DNA of 64,000 nucleotides from positions 1-64,000 of the forward strand of contig CANGFT010000007.1 of assembly GCA_947453205.1 (NCBI GenBank), in the 5' to 3' direction. The notes beneath the pieces are model-generated. The model ran no database searches. It saw nothing but the letters and a program-made list of their open reading frames with translations, and was not told the origin of the DNA. Of this stretch, positions 33,679 to 41,675 are shown piece by piece (the first letter of the stretch is position 1; each line of letters opens with the position of its first letter). A program made the translations under genes and the position numbers. The DNA is from Beijerinckiaceae bacterium. Lineage in GTDB: Bacteria > Pseudomonadota > Alphaproteobacteria > Rhizobiales > Beijerinckiaceae.

Positions 33679-34641
33679 GTGACCGATCTTCCCTCAGAGG
33701 TCAGAATTGTAGAGGAAGGCCCACGCGAGGGATTCCAGTTCGAAAAAGGCGCCATCGCGACGGCCCGCAAGATCGAGCTGATCGACGCGCTTTCAACCAC
33801 GGGTTTAAAACACATCCAGATCGTCTCCTTCGTCGACCCGCGCCGCGTGCCGGGCATGGCGGACGCTGAAGATGTCGTGCGCGGCATCACGCCTGCGGAG
33901 GGCGTGACTTACACGGGGCTCTGGCTGAACGACAAAGGCTTCGAGCGCGCCCTCGCGACCCAGCGCCTCAAGGTGTCCGGCACCATCACGGTCGGCGCCT
34001 CGGACGCTTTCCTCAAGCGCAACCAGAACCGCACGATCAAGGAGCAGATCGCGTCGCAATACGCCATGACGGCACGCTACAAGGAGCTTGGCGTGCCCGT
34101 GACGCGCGGCGGCATGATGGCGGCCTTCGGCTGCAACTTCGAGGGCGACATACCCGTTCAGCGGGTGGTCGAACTCGTCGGCGAAATCCTGGCGGTGGCC
34201 GAGGCCAATGGCGTCGGCCTCGAATATGTGTCGCTGGCCGACACCATGGCCTGGGCGACGCCCCTCGCCATCAAGCGTGTGGTGGGCGCCGTGCGCGAGA
34301 AATACCCGGACATCGAACTCTCCCTGCATCTGCATGACACGCGCGGCCTTGGCCTCGCCAACGCCTATGCGGGCCTCGAGATGGGCATCCGGCGGTTTGA
34401 TGCGGCGGTGGCGGGCCTTGGCGGCTGCCCCTTTGCGGGCCATGCAGGCGCGGCGGGCAACATCTGCACCGAGGACTTCGTTCTGATGTGCGAGGAGATG
34501 GGAATCGCCACAGGCGTCGACCTCGACGCGCTCATTGACTGCGCGCTTCTGGCTGAGGACATCGTCGGCCACCCCCTGCCCGGCGCGGTGATGCGGGGGG
34601 GAACCCTCGCGCGGCTGCGGGCGGCGAAGCAGGCCAATTGA
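33679..34641 (+). CDS. Hydroxymethylglutaryl-CoA lyase-like enzyme
   Basis: A 320-residue HMGL-like TIM barrel. HMG-CoA lyases split 3-hydroxy-3-methylglutaryl-CoA into acetyl-CoA and acetoacetate, ending leucine breakdown; relatives cleave other 3-hydroxy-acyl-CoAs. The start RIVEEGPREGFQFEKG replaces the more common VGPRDGLQ form. The metal site SLHLHDTRGLGLANAYAG and the catalytic-loop motif GLGGCPFAGHAGAAGNICTED (cysteine present) are clear. The start is GTG 33679 with AGGAGG ten bases before it. It heads a plus-strand group with an acyl-CoA dehydrogenase and a flavin monooxygenase. The substitutions leave the exact substrate open. Confidence 0.87.
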   Translation: MTDLPSEVRIVEEGPREGFQFEKGAIATARKIELIDALSTTGLKHIQIVSFVDPRRVPGMADAEDVVRGITPAEGVTYTGLWLNDKGFERALATQRLKVSGTITVGASDAFLKRNQNRTIKEQIASQYAMTARYKELGVPVTRGGMMAAFGCNFEGDIPVQRVVELVGEILAVAEANGVGLEYVSLADTMAWATPLAIKRVVGAVREKYPDIELSLHLHDTRGLGLANAYAGLEMGIRRFDAAVAGLGGCPFAGHAGAAGNICTEDFVLMCEEMGIATGVDLDALIDCALLAEDIVGHPLPGAVMRGGTLARLRAAKQAN

Positions 34642-34681
34642 TGACGCGTATAAAGAGAAATGATGAAGGGGAGCTCCTCAT

Positions 34682-35878
34682 ATGAATGACGCTGATCTTG
34701 CCGGCGAAGGCCTTGCGATGGTCCCGGTCGGGAACGACTTTCCGGAAATCCGCGAAGCCGTCCGCGCCATCTGCCGCAACTTTCCCGGCGAATACTGGCG
34801 CAAGCTGGAGGACACCGGCGCCTATGCGAAGGAATTCGTGGCGGCGCTCACCGAGGCGGGCTTCCTTTCGGCGCTGATCCCCGAGGCCTACGGCGGCTCG
34901 GGCCTGCCGCTGCGCGCGGGCGGCGTGATCCTGGAGGAGATCCACGCCTCCGGCTGCTCGGGCAACACCTGCCATGCCCAGATGTATATGATGGCCATGC
35001 TCGTGCGTTATGGTTCGGATGAGCTGAAGAAGCGCTACCTTCCCGGCATCGCCTCGGGGGAGGTCCGCTACCAGTCCTTCGGCGTGACCGAGCCCACCAC
35101 GGGCTCCGACACCCTCAAGCTCAAGACCCGCGCGGTGCGCGACGGCGACCACTACGTCGTCAATGGCCAGAAGATCTGGACCTCGCGCGCGCTTCATTCC
35201 GACCTGATGACCCTGCTCGTGCGCACCACGCCGGTCGATCAGGTCAAGCGCCGCACGGATGGCTTGTCCGTGCTGCTGGTCGACATCCGCGAATCCCTCG
35301 GCAAGGGCCTGACCATCCGCCCCATCGAGACCATGGTGAAGCACCAGACCAACGAGGTCTTCTATGACAATCTGCGGGTGCCCGTGGAGAATCTCATCGG
35401 CGTCGAGGGCTCGGGCTTCAAGCACATTCTCGAAGGCATGAACTCCGAGCGCATCCTCGTCTCCCACGAGTCCCTTGGCGACGCCCGCTATTTCATCGAG
35501 AAGGCCACGAACTACGCCAAGGAGCGCGTCGTCTTCGGGCGGCCCATCGGCCAGAATCAGGGAATCCAGTTCCCCATCGCCCGCGCCTATTCCGAATGGC
35601 GGGCGGCCGATCTCATGGTGCGCACGGCGGCGGCGAAATTCCAGGCGGGCCTGCCCTGCGGCGAGGAGGCGAACCTGTCGCGCCTCATGTCCTCGGAAGC
35701 CGCGTGGAATGCGGGCGAGGCCTGCATGCAGACCCATGGCGGCTTCGCCGTGGCGCGCGAATATGACATCGAGCGCAAATGGCGGTCAGCGCGCGTCCAG
35801 CGCATCGCCCCCATCTCGACCAACCTCATCCTGGCCTATATCGGCCATGGCGTGCTGGGCTTGCCCAAGTCCTACTGA
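34682..35878 (+). CDS. Acyl-CoA dehydrogenase
   Basis: FAD-dependent enzyme of 398 residues that oxidises an acyl-CoA to the 2-enoyl-CoA and passes electrons to ETF. It has all family blocks: N-terminal helical part, FGVTEPTTGSDTLKLKTRA and YVVNGQKIWTSRA in the beta domain, and a C-terminal helical part with FGRPIGQNQGIQFPIARAY and QTHGGFAVAREYDIERKWR. The catalytic glutamate could not be placed with certainty. It starts 40 bases after the HMG-CoA-lyase-like gene with AAGGGGAG upstream, so the two enzymes probably act in one pathway. Confidence 0.92.
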   Translation: MNDADLAGEGLAMVPVGNDFPEIREAVRAICRNFPGEYWRKLEDTGAYAKEFVAALTEAGFLSALIPEAYGGSGLPLRAGGVILEEIHASGCSGNTCHAQMYMMAMLVRYGSDELKKRYLPGIASGEVRYQSFGVTEPTTGSDTLKLKTRAVRDGDHYVVNGQKIWTSRALHSDLMTLLVRTTPVDQVKRRTDGLSVLLVDIRESLGKGLTIRPIETMVKHQTNEVFYDNLRVPVENLIGVEGSGFKHILEGMNSERILVSHESLGDARYFIEKATNYAKERVVFGRPIGQNQGIQFPIARAYSEWRAADLMVRTAAAKFQAGLPCGEEANLSRLMSSEAAWNAGEACMQTHGGFAVAREYDIERKWRSARVQRIAPISTNLILAYIGHGVLGLPKSY

Positions 35879-35896
35879 GGGCGAGACCCACGGGCG

Positions 35897-35918
35897 AGGG
35901 CCGCGACGGGGCGGCCCT
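35897..35918 (+). terminator. 8-bp stem-loop after the acyl-CoA dehydrogenase gene
   Basis: AGGGCCGC (35897-35904) pairs perfectly with GCGGCCCT (35911-35918) around a 6-base loop, 18 bases after the stop codon. No T-run follows, so it may be a weak terminator or an mRNA-end stabiliser. Confidence 0.45.
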
Positions 35919-35957
35919 GGTCCTGGGAAACCGCGCCCGCAATCAAGTTTTGTGTTT

Positions 35958-36006
35958 GGCGGGCCCGGCCATAAGATGGTCCCCAGACCGGGGGCCGGCC
36001 CCCGCC
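35958..36006 (+). repeat. Long GC-rich inverted repeat in the leader of the LLM oxidoreductase gene
   Basis: GGCGGGCCCGGCC (35958-35970) is nearly complementary to GGCCGGCCCCCGCC (35993-36006), with one bulge. Inside it, 35990-36003 is a perfect 14-bp palindrome (GGGGGCCGGCCCCC). The structure ends about 23 bases before the ATG at 36030 and could slow translation or bind a regulator. Confidence 0.5.
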
Positions 36007-36029
36007 AGGATAAGACGAGGAAATCATCA

Positions 36030-37052
36030 ATGTTGTTCGGCCTCTACGCGCCCATTCCCATGGCCACCGTCGGCTCGGCCGAGGTCGCCAAGGCCCATGC
36101 GGAGGCGTTGAATCCCCTGCCCCCCGGCACGCGGGACCTGCAACTCGATCATTCGACCGATCTCGTGGTCGCCGCCGACCGGGCGGGCTTCGACATCTGC
36201 CTCTTCGCCGAACGCCACCTTGGCAGCGACCTCTCGGCATGGCTCCTTGCGGGCGCAGTCGGCGCGCGCCTCGAGCAGATGCGGGCCCTCGTCGCCATTC
36301 ATCCGGGCCTGCTCGATCCCGTCCTCGCCGCCAAGATGGCGGTCTCGCTCGACCGCATGTGCAAGGGCGGCATGGCCTTCAACATCGTCAACGGCTGGTT
36401 TGATGAAGAATTCAAGATGTTCGGCGGCACGATCCTGCATGGCGCAGAGCGCTACAAGCGCGCCACCGAATTCATCGAGGTGATGCGCGGCCTATGGGAG
36501 AACGAGACCTTCTCCTACGAAGGGGATTTCTTCCGCTATGAGAACGCGCGCCTGCTCCTGAAGCCGGGCCACGGCAAATCGCCCGAAATCTTCTCGGTGA
36601 GCGCGGGCGACGAAGGCCGCGACTTCATCGCCAAGACCTGCGACTGGTGGTTCATCAACTATCCCAAAGACGCCGAGAACGCCGACGACGTCATGCGCGG
36701 CGTCGAAAGCTCCGTGACGGACATGCGCAAGCGCGCCGAGCGCGAGGGCCGGACCGTGCGTTTCGGCATGAACCCCTTCGTCGCGGTCGAGAAGGATGAG
36801 GAGACCGGCATCCGCAGAACTCTCGAAGAAGTGATGAAATACGATCCCGAGCCCGATGAGCGCAAGATGAAGCGGCGGATGCTGCCCCCGCTGAAGGCCG
36901 GACTGATCGGCACGCCGGAGCAGATCCATGCGCAGCTGCGCAGATACCACGACCTTGGGCTTGAGCTTATCCTTTGCAAGATGATCCCGACTGTGGAAAA
37001 CATCCGGCGCATCGGCGAGGAAGTGGTCATTCCCGGCCATCAGATCAACTGA
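36030..37052 (+). CDS. LLM-class flavin-dependent monooxygenase (SsuD/luciferase-like)
   Basis: A 340-residue TIM-barrel flavoenzyme of the luciferase-like family, which uses FMNH2 to oxygenate substrates such as sulfonates, sulfones or amines. It has the family's opening (FGLYAPIP, then HSTDLVVAADRAGFDICLFAERH), the segment MAFNIVNGWFDEEFKMFGG and the closing GTPEQIHAQLRRYHDLGLELILCKM. ATG 36030 has GACGAGG before it; the longer open frame upstream is read-through of the neighbouring gene region. No flavin reductase is encoded beside it. It follows the dehydrogenase gene after a 150-base gap with strong hairpins. Confidence 0.88.
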   Translation: MLFGLYAPIPMATVGSAEVAKAHAEALNPLPPGTRDLQLDHSTDLVVAADRAGFDICLFAERHLGSDLSAWLLAGAVGARLEQMRALVAIHPGLLDPVLAAKMAVSLDRMCKGGMAFNIVNGWFDEEFKMFGGTILHGAERYKRATEFIEVMRGLWENETFSYEGDFFRYENARLLLKPGHGKSPEIFSVSAGDEGRDFIAKTCDWWFINYPKDAENADDVMRGVESSVTDMRKRAEREGRTVRFGMNPFVAVEKDEETGIRRTLEEVMKYDPEPDERKMKRRMLPPLKAGLIGTPEQIHAQLRRYHDLGLELILCKMIPTVENIRRIGEEVVIPGHQIN

Positions 37053-37234
37053 CGGGTCAAGGCCCAAGCCTCGGCGAGACCCCGCTGGCGCCGCCGCGCG
37101 CCAGCGGCGACGCTGGTTTCGGCCGACAAAAATCTTGAATTGAGCACAATCTTCAGTAATGGAAGACGGCTCGCGTCGCCGGACCATCCGGCGAAGGGCT
37201 GGGGCCCCGAGCGAGCCAGTGGAGGGAGAATCCC

Positions 37235-38011
37235 ATGCCGAATGGGCATACGCTCGTGGAGACACGGGCTTTGATCATGCGTTTCGGGCCGGTCACTGCG
37301 GTGGATGGAATTTCGTTTTCCGTCGATCGCGGCGAGGTTGTGGGCTTTCTTGGGCCCAACGGGGCAGGCAAATCCACCACGATGAAGATCATTGCGGGCT
37401 TTCTGGAGCCCACGTCCGGCGCGGCTTTCGTCGCAGGCCATGACACGCGTCTGGATCCGATCCCCGCGCGCCGCCACCTTGGCTATCTGCCCGAGGGCGC
37501 CCCCGCCTATCCCGACATGACCGTGGCCGATTTTCTGGGCTTTGTGGCCAGCCTTCGCGGCCTCACCAGCCGCCAGACCAGCAACCGCCTCGCCGAACTC
37601 GTGGAGAGCATCGACCTCGCCGAGGTCTGGAACCGCCGCATCGAGGCCCTGTCCAAGGGCTACAAGCGGCGCGTCGGCATCGCCATGGCCCTGGTCCATG
37701 ACCCTGACGTGCTGATCCTCGACGAGCCGACCGATGGTCTCGACCCCAATCAGAAACATGAGATGCGCACGCTCATCCGCGCCCTCGCGCCCAGCAAGGC
37801 GATCATCGTCTCGACGCATATCCTTGAAGAGGTCGAGGCCATCTGCACGCGCGCCATCGTCATCGCCCGCGGCAAGATGCTGGCCGACGCGACCCCCGCC
37901 GAACTGCTGGCCCGCGCGCCCGAGCGCCACGGCGAGGATCACCAGATGGTGAAGACCACCCGGCTCGAGGACGCCTTCCGTCACATCACGCTCGAACAGG
38001 CGGGAGTCTGA
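37235..38011 (+). CDS. ABC-2 type transporter ATPase (GldA-like)
   Basis: A 258-residue ATPase with Walker A GPNGAGKSTTMKII, the signature ALSKGYKRRVGIAMALVHDP, Walker B VLILDEPTDGLDPNQ and the H-loop STHILEEVEA. It begins the four-gene set ATPase, permease, GldG-like protein and DUF4340 protein, which resembles the gliding-associated GldAFG transporter but occurs widely in non-gliding proteobacteria. GTGGAGGGAG precedes the ATG. The transported substrate is unknown for this group. Confidence 0.92.
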   Translation: MPNGHTLVETRALIMRFGPVTAVDGISFSVDRGEVVGFLGPNGAGKSTTMKIIAGFLEPTSGAAFVAGHDTRLDPIPARRHLGYLPEGAPAYPDMTVADFLGFVASLRGLTSRQTSNRLAELVESIDLAEVWNRRIEALSKGYKRRVGIAMALVHDPDVLILDEPTDGLDPNQKHEMRTLIRALAPSKAIIVSTHILEEVEAICTRAIVIARGKMLADATPAELLARAPERHGEDHQMVKTTRLEDAFRHITLEQAGV

Positions 38012-38016
38012 TCGCG

Positions 38017-38751
38017 ATGACAAACTTCCTCACCATCTTCCGCCGCGAGTTTTCGGCCTATTTCGCGACCCCCCTCGCTGCGGTGTTTCTGGTCGTCTTC
38101 GTGGCCCTGTCCTCGGGCATGACCTTCTTCGTCTCCGGCTTCTTCGACCGGGCGCAGGCTGACCTCTCCTCCTTCTTCACATGGCTGCCCTGGCTCTTCC
38201 TCGTGCTCATGCCCGCCATCGGCATGCGGCTTTGGGCGGAAGAGCGGCGGCTTGGCACGATCGAACTGCTGATGACCCTGCCGGTGCAGCCCTGGCTCTT
38301 CGTCGTCGCCAAATGGGCGGCGGCCTTCGCCTTCGCGGGCCTCGCCCTCGCGCTCACCATGCCTCTGTGGGTGACGGTGAACGTGCTCGGCAGCCCAGAC
38401 AATGGCGTGATCCTCGCCTCCTACATCGGCGCATGGCTGATGGCGGGCGCCTTTCTGGCGATCTCGGCCTGCATTTCGGCGCTCACGAAAAATCAGGTTC
38501 TGGCCTTCATCGGCGCGGTGATCGTCGGCTTCATCTTCGTGATGGCGGGCTTCGACCTCGTGCTCTCGGCCGTGCGTCCCTGGGCGCCGGACGCTCTCGT
38601 GCAGGCCATCGCCGCCATGTCCTTCATCGGCCATTTCCAGCGGATCACGGACGGCGTCTTCGAGGCCTCCGCCCTTGTCTTCTTCGCCTCCCTGATCAGC
38701 TTCGCGCTCTGGCTCAATGTCCAGATCCTCGACGCGCGCAAGGCTTCGTGA
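38017..38751 (+). CDS. ABC-2 type permease (GldF-like)
   Basis: A 244-residue inner-membrane protein with about six membrane segments. It starts NFLTIFRREFSAYFATPLAAVFLVVFVALSSG, typical of GldF, with the conserved helix GMRLWAEERRLGTIELLMTLPVQP. It would form the membrane channel driven by the ATPase encoded five bases upstream. The next gene starts seven bases after it ends. Confidence 0.9.
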   Translation: MTNFLTIFRREFSAYFATPLAAVFLVVFVALSSGMTFFVSGFFDRAQADLSSFFTWLPWLFLVLMPAIGMRLWAEERRLGTIELLMTLPVQPWLFVVAKWAAAFAFAGLALALTMPLWVTVNVLGSPDNGVILASYIGAWLMAGAFLAISACISALTKNQVLAFIGAVIVGFIFVMAGFDLVLSAVRPWAPDALVQAIAAMSFIGHFQRITDGVFEASALVFFASLISFALWLNVQILDARKAS

Positions 38752-38758
38752 GGGCCCC

Positions 38759-40618
38759 ATGAACGCCAGAACATTCACCACCGGCCGTCTCGTCGTCATC
38801 GCCGCCCTTCTGGGCGCGGTCACCTTCGTCTGCGTCAACATGCTGGGAACCCAGCTTCTGCGCGGCGCGCGGATCGACCTCACCCAGCAGAAGCTCTATT
38901 CGCTGAGCGATGGCACCCGCAAACTCATCGGCGCCATGCAGGAGCCGGTGCGGTTCCGCTTCTTCATGTCGTCGGGCCTGACGCGCGAAGCCCCGCAGAT
39001 CGCGGCTTTCGCCTCCCGCGTGCGCGCCATGCTCAACGCCTATGTGGCGGGCTCGCAGGGCAAGATCATTCTCGAAGTGATCGACCCCAAGCCCTATTCC
39101 GAAGAAGAAGACCGCGCGGTCGCCTTCGGCGTCGCGCCCATCAACTCGGGCTCGGGCGACCGGCTCTTCTTTGGGCTCGCCGCCACCAATTCGACGACCG
39201 GCAAGGCGACCATCGGCTCCTTCTCGCCCGACCGCGAAGCCTTCCTGGAATATGACCTCACCCGCCTCGTCGCCGAACTCGACCGTCAGGGCAAGGCCGT
39301 GGTCGCCATCCTCGACGGCATGAACCTGCAGGGCAATCCGCAGCTTGGAACCCGCGAGCAGCAGGTTCTCGTCCAGATGAAGCAGTTCTTCGATGTGAAG
39401 ATGCTGGAGCCGGGCGCGGACAAACTGCCCGAGAAGACCCGCGTCCTCATGGTCGTGCATCCGCAGGGCCTGCAGGAAAAGACCCTCTACATGATCGACC
39501 AGTGGGTGATGAAGGGCGGCGCCACGCTGATCTTCGTCGATCCCGCCGCCGAGAACCAGATGGGCCCGCGCGGCGCCCCGCCGCCGGACACATCCTCCAA
39601 TCTCGCGCCGCTCTTCGAGGCCTGGGGCGTGGGCTACGACCCCAAGCGGGCTGTGGCCGACGCAGGCTTCGCCCTGCAGACCGAGCGCATGATCAACGGC
39701 CGCCCGACCCCCATGAGCAACCTGCCTTGGATCGCTGTGCATGACGAGGGCCTGCGCAAGGATGACGCGATCCTCGCCCAGCTCGCGGCCATGGTCTTCA
39801 CCACGACAGGCTCCTTCGAGACGACGAAGCCCGGCGTGAGCCTGCGGCCTCTGGTCACCGCCTCCTCCAAGGGCGGCACCCTGCCCGTCGAGGACATGAA
39901 GGACCGGCAGGCGGATTTGCGCCTGCAGCTCGTCAAGGTCGTGCGCGGCGCCTCTTCGCCGGTCATCGCCGGCCGCCTGACCGGCGCCATCGAAAGCGCC
40001 TATCCCAAGCGCCCCGAGGGGCTTGAGGCTGAGGGCGAGCATGTCGCCAGAAACACCAGCCCGCCGAATGTGATCCTCGTGGGCGACGCCGACATCCTCA
40101 TGGACCGCACCTGGGTCCAGCGGCGCAATGTGCTGGGCTCGGAGGTCGCGCAGGCCTTCGCCAACAACGGCGATTTCATCGTCAACGCCATCGAGCAGAT
40201 GTCCGGCGGCGTGGCTTTGGCGGATCTGCGCGGGCGCGGCGTGTCCTGGCGTCCCTTCGAGCGCATCAAGGAGATCGAGGCGCAGGCGAACGAACGCTAC
40301 CGCGCCAAGGAGCTCGCGCTGCAGGAGAAGCTGAAAGACCTCGAACAGAAGCTTCAGGAAGTCGGGCGCGGCGGCCAGCAGGCCTCCGAAGTGCTGACCC
40401 CCAAGCAGATGGAGATGATCAACAAGTTCCGCACGGACCTGCTCGCCACCCGCGAGGAGCTGCGCGCCACGCAGTTCGCTCTGCGCACCGATGTGGACAG
40501 CCTCAAGAACACGATCATCGCCCTCAATGTGGCGGGCGTTCCCTTGCTGATCGGCGTGGCGATGCTGCTGCTCGTCTTCCGCCGCAAGAAGCGCGCCCTG
40601 CCCCGCAAAGACGCCTGA
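38759..40618 (+). CDS. GldG-like ABC accessory protein
   Basis: A 619-residue membrane-anchored periplasmic protein. A membrane segment (about 11-31) is followed by the typical GldG opening RIDLTQQKLYSLSDGTRKL, a GATase-like domain (VAILDGMNLQGN, VLMVVHPQGL, IFVDPAAENQ), a coiled coil (about 500-560) and a C-terminal membrane segment with a basic end (LLIGVAMLLLVFRRKKR). Its role in the transporter is not known; in Flavobacterium the related protein is needed for gliding. ATG 38759 has GAGGG before it. Confidence 0.88.
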   Translation: MNARTFTTGRLVVIAALLGAVTFVCVNMLGTQLLRGARIDLTQQKLYSLSDGTRKLIGAMQEPVRFRFFMSSGLTREAPQIAAFASRVRAMLNAYVAGSQGKIILEVIDPKPYSEEEDRAVAFGVAPINSGSGDRLFFGLAATNSTTGKATIGSFSPDREAFLEYDLTRLVAELDRQGKAVVAILDGMNLQGNPQLGTREQQVLVQMKQFFDVKMLEPGADKLPEKTRVLMVVHPQGLQEKTLYMIDQWVMKGGATLIFVDPAAENQMGPRGAPPPDTSSNLAPLFEAWGVGYDPKRAVADAGFALQTERMINGRPTPMSNLPWIAVHDEGLRKDDAILAQLAAMVFTTTGSFETTKPGVSLRPLVTASSKGGTLPVEDMKDRQADLRLQLVKVVRGASSPVIAGRLTGAIESAYPKRPEGLEAEGEHVARNTSPPNVILVGDADILMDRTWVQRRNVLGSEVAQAFANNGDFIVNAIEQMSGGVALADLRGRGVSWRPFERIKEIEAQANERYRAKELALQEKLKDLEQKLQEVGRGGQQASEVLTPKQMEMINKFRTDLLATREELRATQFALRTDVDSLKNTIIALNVAGVPLLIGVAMLLLVFRRKKRALPRKDA

Positions 40619-40630
40619 CTGGAGAGCGCC

Positions 40631-41647
40631 ATGAACCTCAAGCAAACAGGCATTCTCGCTGTCGTGGCGGCTGCGGCGGTCCTCGCCACCGCCGTCAGTC
40701 AACACGCTTCGACCCAGGGTTTCGCCACGGACAAGCGCGGCGAGACCGTGTTCCCCAATATGGTTGGCAAACTGAACGACGTCGCCAGCGTCACCATCCG
40801 CGACCATGAGAAGACCTTCACGGTCGAAAAACGTGACGATGGTTTCGTGGCGAAGGACTCGAGCTATCCGGTGAAGGGAGACCTCTTCCGCGACCTCGCC
40901 GTGGGCGTGGCCATGCTCGCCTATGAAGAGACCAAGACCGCGACGCCCGCCCGCTACGCCGATCTTGGCCTCGCAGAGCCCGGCGCGGCGCCGGATGCGG
41001 TCGGCCGGCTCGTGACCCTCAGGGACGCCAAGGGTGCGACCATGGCCAGCGTCATCGTCGGCAATCGCGACGCCACAGTGGGCGGCGCGCGCGGCGGGCT
41101 CTATCTGCGCCTGCCCGATCAGCCGCAGACCTGGGTGGCGCGCGGCGATCTGCGGGTGCCTGCGCCCCACACGGCCTGGTTCGAGATCAACCTGACCAAT
41201 CTCAACCGCGACGCCCTCGCCGAGCTCAGGATCAATGGCGGCGGGCTGGACGAGATTCAGGCCGCCTCCCCCAAGAAGGGCGAGGACATCAAGCTCGCCA
41301 ATGTCCCCGAGGACAGGGAAGCCGACACCTCCAAGGTGATGCGCCTCTCCTTCATGGTCGATCCCATCTCCTTCCAGGATGTGCGCAAGCAGGAAGGCGC
41401 GCCAGCCCCGGACGCGCGCACCCTCACCGTGACCTCGCGCAACGGGGTGCGGATCACCGCCACGGTGCTGGGCGCCATCGCCGACGGCTGGGTGCGCTTC
41501 AAGGTCGAGCCGACCTCCGACGAGGGCAAGGCCGAGGCGGACGACCTCAAGAAGAAAATGGAAGGCTTCGACTTCAAGCTGGGAGCCAACGAGATCGAGA
41601 TGCTCGGCTGGGGCATGAAGGACGTGACGACAGAGCCGAAGAAGTGA
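40631..41647 (+). CDS. DUF4340 protein of the Gld-like transporter
   Basis: A 338-residue protein with an N-terminal hydrophobic anchor (TGILAVVAAAAVLATAVSQ) and repeated short beta-rich units such as VASVTIRDHEKTFTVEKRDDGF and YADLGLAEPG. These mark DUF4340 proteins, which usually follow GldG-type genes. Function is unknown; the protein is probably periplasmic and works with the GldG-like partner encoded 12 bases upstream. GGAGAG precedes the ATG. A hairpin after it marks the end of the operon. Confidence 0.85.
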   Translation: MNLKQTGILAVVAAAAVLATAVSQHASTQGFATDKRGETVFPNMVGKLNDVASVTIRDHEKTFTVEKRDDGFVAKDSSYPVKGDLFRDLAVGVAMLAYEETKTATPARYADLGLAEPGAAPDAVGRLVTLRDAKGATMASVIVGNRDATVGGARGGLYLRLPDQPQTWVARGDLRVPAPHTAWFEINLTNLNRDALAELRINGGGLDEIQAASPKKGEDIKLANVPEDREADTSKVMRLSFMVDPISFQDVRKQEGAPAPDARTLTVTSRNGVRITATVLGAIADGWVRFKVEPTSDEGKAEADDLKKKMEGFDFKLGANEIEMLGWGMKDVTTEPKK

Positions 41648-41653
41648 AGGGAC

Positions 41654-41675
41654 CGGCGGCGGCTAAAGGCCGCCG
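41654..41675. terminator. Stem-loop between convergent DUF4340 and cupin genes
   Basis: CGGCGGC (41654-41660) pairs with GCCGCCG (41669-41675). It lies between two convergent genes and overlaps the stop codon of the cupin gene, so it could serve both strands. There is no T-run. Confidence 0.45.

Noticed and set aside
38714-41170. An 818-codon open frame on the minus strand opposite the GldG-like and DUF4340 genes
   Set aside because: It lies wholly opposite two well-supported genes, shows no family motif, and is rich in His, Gly, Asp and Ala as expected for the antisense of GC-rich coding DNA.
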